DNA from: JBBQRS01 sp038214535
Lineage (GTDB): Bacteria > Chloroflexota > Anaerolineae > CG2-30-64-16
Length of the DNA: 64,000 bases
NCBI GenBank assembly: GCA_038214535.1
Contig: JBBQRS010000008.1
Span: 1 to 64,000, forward strand
Reading direction: 5' to 3'
Shown here in pieces: positions 32,247 through 38,601 of this stretch. The notes beneath the pieces are model-generated. The model was not told where the DNA came from. It saw nothing but the letters and a program-made list of their open reading frames with translations, and made no database searches. Made by a program: the position numbers and the translations under genes. Position 1 is the first letter of the stretch, and the number at the start of each line of letters is the position of its first letter.

Positions 32247-33104
32247 ATGACGAACCCGATGGGCTACGTATCGCCGGACAAGCTGGTCAGCACGGAATGG
32301 GTGGCCGAGCATCTGAATGACCCGAAGGTGCGCATCGTTGAATCAAACGAGGACTTGCTGCTCTACGACCGGGGCCACGTGCCCGGCGCGGTGCAGATTG
32401 ACTGGGTGGGTGACCTCAACGACCCCATCCGGCGCGACTATCTGGATCGGGCGCAGTTCGAGGCGCTGATGCGGCGTAACGGCATCGCCAACGATACCTT
32501 CGTGGTGTTCTATGGCGACAAGAGCAACTGGTGGGCGTGTTACGCGCTGTGGGTGTTCGAGCTGTTCGGTCACACGAAGACCGCGGTGATGAACGGTGGG
32601 CGGCTAAAGTGGGAGAAAGAGGGCCGGCCTCTGACGAAGGAGACGCCGACCTATGCGGAGACCGAGTACGTCGCCAACGAGCGCGCGGACTATAAAATCC
32701 GCGCCTATCGCGACGACGTGATGACGCACATCGCCGCGGGCCGCCCGCTGGTGGACGTGCGCAGCCCCGGCGAGTATACCGGCGAGCTGCATCACATGGA
32801 GGGTTATCCGCAGGAAGGCGCGTTGCGGACGGGCCACATCCGCGGCGCGGTGAACGTGCCGTGGGCGAAGGCCGCGAACCCTGAGGACGGCACGTTCCGC
32901 TCGGCGGAGGAGTTGCGCGACCTGTACGAAGCGCAGCAGGGGTTGAAGCCCAGCGATAACGTCATTGCCTATTGCCGGATCGGCGAGCGCAGCAGCCACA
33001 CGTGGTTCGTGCTCAAGTACCTGCTGGGCTACGACAGCGTGCGGAATTACGACGGCAGTTGGACGGAATGGGGCAACCTGGTCGGCGCGCCGATCGAGCG
33101 GTAA
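32247..33104 (+). CDS. Sulfurtransferase, tandem rhodanese (thiosulfate/3-mercaptopyruvate type)
   Basis: The 285-residue protein has two rhodanese modules. The N-terminal one (GHVPGAVQIDW) is inactive-type and the C-terminal one carries the active-site loop CRIGERSSHTW with Cys243. The CRIGERS loop is characteristic of the SseA/thiosulfate sulfurtransferase group. Its position inside the suf operon suggests it supplies or relays sulfane sulfur to the assembly system, which is inference. The start follows TAGGAG of the sufD stop region. Confidence 0.9.
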   Translation: MTNPMGYVSPDKLVSTEWVAEHLNDPKVRIVESNEDLLLYDRGHVPGAVQIDWVGDLNDPIRRDYLDRAQFEALMRRNGIANDTFVVFYGDKSNWWACYALWVFELFGHTKTAVMNGGRLKWEKEGRPLTKETPTYAETEYVANERADYKIRAYRDDVMTHIAAGRPLVDVRSPGEYTGELHHMEGYPQEGALRTGHIRGAVNVPWAKAANPEDGTFRSAEELRDLYEAQQGLKPSDNVIAYCRIGERSSHTWFVLKYLLGYDSVRNYDGSWTEWGNLVGAPIER

Positions 33105-33232
33105 ATACGCGGCGGGATATGACAAAGGTCGTTTGCGCGGCCTTCCCGGTCGCGCTATACTGAGGCGGCAAGGTGATCGGTGTTGGATCAATGCCGGTCG
33201 CTTTCCGACGCCTGAGACAAACGAGGTAAGCT

Positions 33233-33625
33233 GTGGATCGGCAGGCGCAGATAGATTTCATATTGGATCATTACGAAAGCCCGCGGCATTACGGCGCGCT
33301 GGCCGACGCGACCGTTGAACAGAAGGGCGGCAATCCGGGCTGCGGCGACATCGTGACCCTCTACCTGAAGGTGGATGGCGATGGGCGCATCGAGGAGATT
33401 TCATTCGAGGGCGATGGTTGCACCATCAGCCAGGCCGGGTCTTCGATGGTGACGGAGATGTTTCTCGGCAAGACGCTGGCGGACGTGGAGAACACGCCCA
33501 ACGACGTGATGCTGGAGATGATGGGCCGGGAGATCGCCGGGACACGGCTGAAGTGCGCCACGCTGGGGATCAACACGACGAAGGCCGCGGTGCGCGCGCT
33601 GCGTCAGCAGGAGATGCAGGAGTAG
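33233..33625 (+). CDS. NifU/IscU/SufU-like Fe-S scaffold or sulfur-transfer protein, paralogue 1
   Basis: The 130-residue protein has the three conserved cysteines of the family in GNPGCGDIV, GDGCTISQAGSSM and RLKCATLG. GTG start 33233 follows ACGAGG. The C-terminal region is alanine- and arginine-rich. A second SufU-like gene lies at 35652, so the operon carries two paralogues, separated by sufS and a toxin-antitoxin insert. Confidence 0.88.
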   Translation: MDRQAQIDFILDHYESPRHYGALADATVEQKGGNPGCGDIVTLYLKVDGDGRIEEISFEGDGCTISQAGSSMVTEMFLGKTLADVENTPNDVMLEMMGREIAGTRLKCATLGINTTKAAVRALRQQEMQE

Positions 33626-33635
33626 GAGTATTGAA

Positions 33636-33827
33636 ATGGAAGCGCTAAATGAGCAGTATGTCATTGATGCCACGGGCAAGAAGGTGAGCGTCATTTTGCC
33701 CGTCAAACAATACGAGCAACTGATGGAAGACTTGCACGACCTGGCCGTAGTAGCCGAGCGCCGGAATGAAAAACCGATCACTCTTGCTGAAATGAAAGCG
33801 CGATTGGTCGAAGATGGCCTCTTATGA
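33636..33827 (+). CDS. Type II antitoxin, RelB/Phd-YefM-like
   Basis: The 63-residue protein has YVIDATGKKVSVILPVKQYEQLMEDLHDL, the usual N-terminal DNA-binding/beta pattern with the P-V-x-x-Y-E-x-L-L signature, and an acidic C-terminal tail that would wrap its toxin. An AGGAG site precedes it. It overlaps the relE-like gene by 14 bases. Base composition is more AT-rich than the flanking suf genes, which suggests insertion. Confidence 0.87.
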   Translation: MEALNEQYVIDATGKKVSVILPVKQYEQLMEDLHDLAVVAERRNEKPITLAEMKARLVEDGLL

Positions 33828-34080
33828 AGTCCAATTTAGGCCATCTGTTGACAAAGATCTTCGATCTCTGCCACGAGCTACTATTGTCCGTGTGATCGAG
33901 CGCATCGAGGCATTGGCCGAAGAGCCTTTTCCACACGGTATGCGGAAGTTATCAGGGGCAGAGCAACTCTATCGTCTGCGTGTAGGTGACTATCGTATTG
34001 TTTATGAAGTTGACACACCGTCTAGGACGATAACTATTCACTATGTTCGTCACCGTCGCGAAGCATATCGGGACCTTTGA
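33814..34080 (+). CDS. RelE/ParE-family toxin
   Basis: The 88-residue protein has YEVQFRPSVDKDLRSLP, ALAEEPFPHGMRKLSG and YRLRVGDYRIVYEVD, the RelE-type mRNA-interferase core with Arg and Tyr residues at the catalytic surface. It would cleave mRNA on the ribosome when free of the upstream antitoxin. It ends with RREAYRDL, as in active RelE toxins. Confidence 0.9.
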   Translation: MASYEVQFRPSVDKDLRSLPRATIVRVIERIEALAEEPFPHGMRKLSGAEQLYRLRVGDYRIVYEVDTPSRTITIHYVRHRREAYRDL

Positions 34081-34097
34081 GAATCGAAGCGCAGAAA

Positions 34098-34307
34098 ATG
34101 CACTATTTCGCAGCGGTTGTTGAAAAAGACGTTGAAACGGATTTGTTTGTCGGGTATGTGCCCGGATTTCCCGGAGCGCACACCCAGGCAGATTCTCTCG
34201 ACAAGCTGCACGTCAATCTTCGAGAGGCTATTGAGATGCTTCTCGAAGACGGTGAACCGGTCCTGGACTCCCAATTTGTGGGCATCCAGATGATCGGAGT
34301 GCGGTGA
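34098..34307 (+). CDS. HicB-like antitoxin-type protein (no HicA partner seen)
   Basis: The protein is 69 residues from ATG 34098; a TTG at 34077 overlapping the relE stop is the alternative start. MHYFAAVVEKDVETDLFVGYVPGFPGAHTQADSLDKL is the HicB partial-RNase-H fold that acts as antitoxin domain. No HicA dsRNA-binding toxin (about 60 residues) is found beside it. It may be an orphan left from another module or an extra regulator of the RelE pair. Confidence 0.8.
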   Translation: MHYFAAVVEKDVETDLFVGYVPGFPGAHTQADSLDKLHVNLREAIEMLLEDGEPVLDSQFVGIQMIGVR

Positions 34308-34320
34308 AGGGATACGAACG

Positions 34321-35580
34321 ATGAGTCAGACAATATTCGATATGGCCGTCACGGCGACGGCGTTGGACGCGGCGAAGATCCGGGGCGATTTCCCGATTCT
34401 CGATCAGACCGTCAACGGCAAGCCGCTGGTCTATCTGGACAGCGCGGCCAGCAGCCAGAAGCCGGTGCAGGTGCTGGATGCGATGGACACGTATTACAGG
34501 ACCACGAACGCTAACGTGCATCGTGGCGTCCACACGCTCAGCGAGCAGGCCACGGCGCAATATGAAGCCGCGCGCGCCAAACTATCGCAGTTCCTCAACG
34601 CATGTTGTCCTAAAGAGGTGATCTGGACGCGCAACGCGACCGAGGCGATCAACCTGGTGGCATACACCTGGGGGCGCGCCAACCTGAAGCCGGGCGACCG
34701 CATCCTGCTCACCGAGATGGAGCACCACGCGAACCTCGTGCCGTGGCAAATCATCGCGAGCCAGACCGGCGCGGTGCTGGATTTCGTCCGTGTGGCCGAC
34801 GATGGCACGCTGATCCTGGACGAGCTGCCGGGCCTGTTGACGGAACGCACCAAAATATTTGCCTTCTCGGCGGCGTCGAACGTGGTTGGCACGATCAACC
34901 CGGTGAAGGAGTTGGCGGCCGCGGCGCACCGGGTGGGCGCGCTGGCGCTGGCCGACGGCGCGCAGTCCGCGCCGCACATGCCGGTGGACGTGCAGGACCT
35001 CGACATTGATTTCATGGCGATCTCGGGGCACAAGATGCTGGGGCCGACAGGGATCGGGGCGCTGTGGGGCCGCCGCGAGCTGCTGAACGCCATGCCGCCG
35101 TTCATGGGTGGGGGCGACATGATCCGCGAGGTGCATCTGCGCGAGTCGCGCTGGAACGAACTGCCGTGGAAGTTCGAGGCGGGCACGCCGGCCATCGCGG
35201 AGGCGATCGGGTTCGGCGCGGCGGTGGATTACCTGAACGCGCTGGGCATGGAGGCCGTGCACGCCCATGAACAACAGATCACCAACTACGCGCTGGAGCG
35301 GATGGCCGAGGTGGAGGGTCTGCGCATCCTGGGGCCGGGCGCGGGGCTGCGTGGCGGGCTGGTCAGCTTCACGTTGGGCAATATCCATCCGCACGACATC
35401 GCCGGCATCCTCGACAGCATGGGCATTGCGGTGCGCGCCGGCCATCATTGCGCGCAACCGCTGCACGAGCGCTACGGCATCCCGGCCAGCGCGCGCGCCA
35501 GTTTCTACGTCTACACGACGCCCGATGAGGTTGACGTCTTGGTGGAAGGGCTGAACAAGGTCGTCGCGCTGTTAGGATAA
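34321..35580 (+). CDS. sufS: Cysteine desulfurase SufS
   Basis: This 419-residue group II cysteine desulfurase has the PLP lysine in SGHKMLGPTG (Lys238), LDSAASSQKP near the N-terminus and the active-site Cys377 in AGHHCAQPL. It mobilises sulfur from L-cysteine as a persulfide for SufU/SufBCD. The start has GAAGGG upstream. It resumes the suf operon immediately after the toxin-antitoxin genes. Confidence 0.95.
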   Translation: MSQTIFDMAVTATALDAAKIRGDFPILDQTVNGKPLVYLDSAASSQKPVQVLDAMDTYYRTTNANVHRGVHTLSEQATAQYEAARAKLSQFLNACCPKEVIWTRNATEAINLVAYTWGRANLKPGDRILLTEMEHHANLVPWQIIASQTGAVLDFVRVADDGTLILDELPGLLTERTKIFAFSAASNVVGTINPVKELAAAAHRVGALALADGAQSAPHMPVDVQDLDIDFMAISGHKMLGPTGIGALWGRRELLNAMPPFMGGGDMIREVHLRESRWNELPWKFEAGTPAIAEAIGFGAAVDYLNALGMEAVHAHEQQITNYALERMAEVEGLRILGPGAGLRGGLVSFTLGNIHPHDIAGILDSMGIAVRAGHHCAQPLHERYGIPASARASFYVYTTPDEVDVLVEGLNKVVALLG

Positions 35581-35589
35581 GCAAAATAG

Positions 35590-35630
35590 AGAAACCCGGT
35601 TTCTCCGGCGAAGCCGGAAACCGGGTTTCT
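35590..35630. repeat. Palindromic repeat, AGAAACCCGGTTTCT family, copy 2
   Basis: AGAAACCCGGTTTCTCCGGC and GCCGGAAACCGGGTTTCT flank GAA between sufS and sufU. The downstream GGAG contributes toward the sufU ribosome site region. Confidence 0.8.
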
Positions 35631-35651
35631 GGAGTTTGATGAGGCAGGAAT

Positions 35652-36026
35652 ATGGACCTTTACGCCGAAGATATCCTCGACCATTACAAGAACCCGCGGC
35701 ACCACGGGCATCTCGACAACCCGACGCTGACGTATCACGACACGAACCCGTTCTGCGGCGACGAGATCACCATGGAACTGCTGATCGAAGACGACCGGGT
35801 GGCGGATATCGCGTTCAGCGGGCAGGGGTGCGCGATCAGCCAGGCGACGGCTTCGATGATGGCCGAGGAGTTGATGGGTAAGACGCTGGAAGAGATCAAG
35901 GCGTGGGACAAGGACAAAGTCCTCGACCTGGTCGGCATCCCGCTGGGGCCGGTGCGCCTGAAGTGCGCGCTGCTGCCGTTGAAGGCGTTGAAGGCCGCGG
36001 TGTGGGGATTAGAAGACGAAGAATAA
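35652..36026 (+). CDS. sufU: SufU-like Fe-S assembly/sulfur-transfer protein, paralogue 2
   Basis: The 124-residue protein has the SufU/IscU cysteines in NPFCGDEITM, SGQGCAISQATASMM and RLKCALLPL. Directly downstream of sufS, the usual place for the zinc-dependent sulfurtransferase SufU. GAGGCAGGAAT precedes the ATG. It is distinct from the 33233 copy, so the two may have split scaffold and sulfur-acceptor roles (inference). Confidence 0.92.
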   Translation: MDLYAEDILDHYKNPRHHGHLDNPTLTYHDTNPFCGDEITMELLIEDDRVADIAFSGQGCAISQATASMMAEELMGKTLEEIKAWDKDKVLDLVGIPLGPVRLKCALLPLKALKAAVWGLEDEE

Positions 36027-36027
36027 T

Positions 36028-36106
36028 CACGAATTAAGAATTAGGAATTACGAATTGTCGCAAGAAGCTACAGGATCATTCGTAATTCCTAATCCGTAAT
36101 TGAAAG
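36028..36106. repeat. AATTACGAATT palindromic repeat
   Basis: CACGAATTAAGAATTAGGAATTACGAATT and the complementary AATTCGTAATTCCTAATCCGTAATT flank about 23 bases. It is AT-rich in a GC-rich genome and sits between sufU and the Rieske gene. Confidence 0.75.
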
Positions 36107-36115
36107 GTTTTTTGC

Positions 36116-36427
36116 ATGGCTGGATTCGTTAAAGTAGCGCGGGCGGACGAGATTGCGCCCGGCGAGAAGGTGATCGTGGACGTGGACGGCGTGCTGGTGG
36201 TCATCGTCAATTGCGACGGCGCGTTCTACGCCATCGAAGATGTTTGCACGCACGACGGCGGCCCGCTGGGCGAGGGTGACCTGGAGGGCTGTGAGTTGAT
36301 CTGCCCGCGGCACGGGGCGCGCTTCGATGTGCGCACCGGCGACGCGCTGACCCTGCCGGCCTTTGAGCCTGCGCCGACGTATGCGGTGCGAGTGGAAAAT
36401 GGCGACGTGCTGGTCGAATCGTATTGA
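36116..36427 (+). CDS. Rieske-type [2Fe-2S] ferredoxin (non-haem oxygenase ferredoxin subunit-like)
   Basis: This 103-residue single-domain Rieske protein has the cluster ligands C-x-H in CTHDGGPLGEG and C-x2-H in CPRHGARFDV. It is a soluble electron carrier of the BphF/NirD-like type and is often appended to suf operons in Chloroflexota and actinobacteria. GAAAGG lies upstream of the ATG. Confidence 0.9.
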   Translation: MAGFVKVARADEIAPGEKVIVDVDGVLVVIVNCDGAFYAIEDVCTHDGGPLGEGDLEGCELICPRHGARFDVRTGDALTLPAFEPAPTYAVRVENGDVLVESY

Positions 36428-36456
36428 GTGCGAAACTGGATTAAGGGGTGAATGAT

Positions 36457-36774
36457 ATGACAGTGCCAACCGCAGATGATGTGCGCGAGGTAATTCGCAA
36501 AAATGTGTTTGACCCGGAGATCGGGATCAACATCGTGGATATCGGGCTGGTTTATGAGGTGGAAGTGCCGGAAGATACCAACACCGTCGAGGTGAAGATG
36601 ACGCTGACGAGCCCCGGCTGCCCCGTGGGGCCGCAGATTATCGGGGGTGTGCAGAGCTTCATCAAGCATACGTATCCCGACCTGGAAGCGATCAACGTGC
36701 ATATCGTCTGGAGCCCGTTGTGGAACCCGGACATGATGTCACAAGAAGCCAAAGACATGCTGGGGTTCTATTAG
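36457..36774 (+). CDS. MIP18/DUF59 family Fe-S assembly protein, SufT-like
   Basis: The protein is 105 residues from ATG 36457, which is correctly spaced from AAGGGG; an in-frame GTG at 36448 falls within that site. VFDPEIGINIVDIGLVYEV and LTSPGCPVGPQI carry the conserved family motif with its Cys. Family members assist late steps of Fe-S delivery. It closes the suf operon before a repeat region. Confidence 0.9.
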   Translation: MTVPTADDVREVIRKNVFDPEIGINIVDIGLVYEVEVPEDTNTVEVKMTLTSPGCPVGPQIIGGVQSFIKHTYPDLEAINVHIVWSPLWNPDMMSQEAKDMLGFY

Positions 36775-36867
36775 TAGACAGGATGTGACCGCACAGACCC
36801 GGTTTCCTGTCGCTTATCTTGGCGGGGGACCGGTCTTTAGTATCTATCCGAAACTGCGCGTCGCTCT

Positions 36868-36930
36868 TCTTCGTCGTGACGGCTTCAGCCGTTGGGGAGC
36901 ACTACAACGGCTAAAGCCGTCACGACGAAG
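36868..36930. repeat. Palindromic repeat, GGCTTTAGCC family, copy 4
   Basis: Left arm CTTCGTCGTGACGGCTTCAG and then CCGTT; right arm AACGG then CTAAAGCCGTCACGACGAAG. The 25-base arms differ at one position and enclose a 13-base loop upstream of the STAS gene. Confidence 0.88.
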
Positions 36931-36991
36931 GAACAGACATGATGTTCTGGGCGTATCGAATAGATTCTTAGTTCAGGCGCGAGAGGACGAC

Positions 36992-37387
36992 ATGGAAATC
37001 ACGATCACGCAAGAGCAGGGACGCGTCCCCGTCACGGTGTTGTACCTCGCGGGGCAACTGGACGCAACTACTGCGGATCAGTTGCAGGCGGCCGCGCAGC
37101 AGCAGATTGACGGCGGCGCGCATGACCTGTTGCTGGACCTGAAGGCGACCCGCTACATTTCGAGCGCCGGGCTACGTGCGCTCAACGCGATTTTCGTCGC
37201 CCTGCGCGACAATGCGGGGGAAGACGCCGGGCGCGTCGGCCAGGGGTTGCGCGACGGCTCCTACCGTTCGCCGCACTTGAAGTTGGTCAACGCCTCGCCC
37301 GAGGTGATGCGCGTGCTCAGCACGGCGGGGTTCGACATGTTCCTCGATACGTATAAGGATATGCGCACTGCGGTGGCGTCGTACTGA
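36992..37387 (+). CDS. STAS-domain anti-sigma factor antagonist
   Basis: The protein is 131 residues from ATG 36992 (AGAGGA upstream). The longer frame passes through the palindrome and is rejected. The phosphorylatable-serine loop of SpoIIAA-type antagonists is present (RYISSAGLRAL), in a protein otherwise typical of the family (VLYLAGQLDATTADQLQAA). A partner anti-sigma kinase is not in the window. Confidence 0.87.
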   Translation: MEITITQEQGRVPVTVLYLAGQLDATTADQLQAAAQQQIDGGAHDLLLDLKATRYISSAGLRALNAIFVALRDNAGEDAGRVGQGLRDGSYRSPHLKLVNASPEVMRVLSTAGFDMFLDTYKDMRTAVASY

Positions 37388-37532
37388 GAGGCGGGGAGCG
37401 GGGATCAGGTATCGGGGAACGGGAACAGGGATCGAGGAGTTGCAGGGTAGTCTTGCCTTTCCTGTATCGCTGATACCCAATACCAGATACCTGATCCCTG
37501 ATACCTGCTCCCTGACACCTGACAACTACACC
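37388..37532. repeat. GATACCTGATCCCTG-type palindromic repeat
   Basis: GGGGATCAGGTATCGGGGAACGGGAACAGGGATCG on the left and GATACCTGATCCCTGATACCTG on the right form an imperfect palindrome filling the gap between the STAS and DUF72 genes. Confidence 0.7.
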
Positions 37533-38303
37533 ATGAACTTTTATCTCGGCACACAGGGCTGGAGCTACCCGTCGTGGGTGGGGCCGTTTTACCCCGACGG
37601 GACGGCTGCGGCGAAGTATCTGGAGCATTACGCTACACAGTTCAATACCGTCGAGCTGGATACTACCTTCTACGCCGTGCCGCGCGCCTCGACCATCGCC
37701 GGCTGGCGCGAGCGTACGCCGTCCGGCTTCCGCTTCGCCGCGAAGTTCCCCAAACAGATCACCCACGAGAAGGGCCTGGCCGATTGCCGCGACGACGCCC
37801 GCTATTTTGTCGAGGCGCTGAGCGCGCTGGACGAGAAGCTGGGGCCGCTGTTGTTGCAGATGCCGCCATCGTGGCCTGCTGCGCAGATGGAGACGCTGGC
37901 AACCTTCCTGCGTGAGTTGCCGCCCGGTTTCCGCTATGCGTTGGAAGTGCGGCACCGGAGCTGGCTGGCCGCGGAGACCTTGCCGAAGCTGCTGGCGCTG
38001 TTGCAGGGGCAGGGCGTAGCGCTGTGCCTGGTGCAACACGCCTGGATGCCTCACGTCGACGAGATCACCGCGCCGTTCACTTACATCCGCTGGCTGGGTC
38101 GCCGCGAAGATATCCCCGACGACGACTTCTCGCACATCCGCATCCCGCGCGACAAGCAGCTCGATGAGTGGGCCGCGCAGGTCGCGCGCTACGTGCGCGA
38201 GGACGTCGAGGTCTACGGTTATTTCAATAACCACTACCAGGGGCACTCGCCCGACTCGGCGCGCGGGTTGCAGCGGCGGTTGTTTGAGATGGGGGTGGAG
38301 TGA
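37533..38303 (+). CDS. DUF72 family protein
   Basis: The protein is 256 residues with the DUF72 TIM-barrel pattern: GTQGWSYPSWVGPFYP, NTVELDTTFYAVP, KFPKQITHEKGL and YGYFNNHYQGHSP. The function is not established. The upstream in-frame start at 37440 lies in the repeat and is rejected. The stop TGA overlaps the ATG of the next gene. Confidence 0.9.
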   Translation: MNFYLGTQGWSYPSWVGPFYPDGTAAAKYLEHYATQFNTVELDTTFYAVPRASTIAGWRERTPSGFRFAAKFPKQITHEKGLADCRDDARYFVEALSALDEKLGPLLLQMPPSWPAAQMETLATFLRELPPGFRYALEVRHRSWLAAETLPKLLALLQGQGVALCLVQHAWMPHVDEITAPFTYIRWLGRREDIPDDDFSHIRIPRDKQLDEWAAQVARYVREDVEVYGYFNNHYQGHSPDSARGLQRRLFEMGVE

Positions 38304-38509
38304 TGCGGGTGATTTACGATCTCTCGACGGATACGCTGACGATTATCTTCACGGACGCGCCGGTCGCAGAGAGCGATGAGGATAAGCCCGGTGTAATTCT
38401 CGACTATGACGCCGATGGCAATCTCGTGTCTCTGGAGATGCTGGACGCCTCACAGCGCATGTCTTCACCGTCGCGTATGGAGTATCAGGTATCCGCGCCT
38501 GCCGTGTGA
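38303..38509 (+). CDS. DUF2283 family small protein
   Basis: The 68-residue protein has MRVIYDLSTDTLTIIF, a gap, then GVILDYDADGNLVSLEMLDAS. This is the DUF2283 pattern, which is frequently found near toxin-antitoxin or mobile genes. The ATG overlaps the previous TGA by one base. Confidence 0.85.
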   Translation: MRVIYDLSTDTLTIIFTDAPVAESDEDKPGVILDYDADGNLVSLEMLDASQRMSSPSRMEYQVSAPAV

Positions 38510-38601
38510 GATTTCTGGCCCTGTGATAGAATCCCTCCATAGTTGTCTCTTCTCAAACGGTCGTATCATATCTTCGCGCAGATGACCCGGCGTTTTGACC
38601 G

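Noticed and set aside
36785..36991. Extended start of the STAS gene
   Set aside because: The frame crosses the GGCTTTAGCC palindrome and has no family similarity; ATG 36992 has its own ribosome site.
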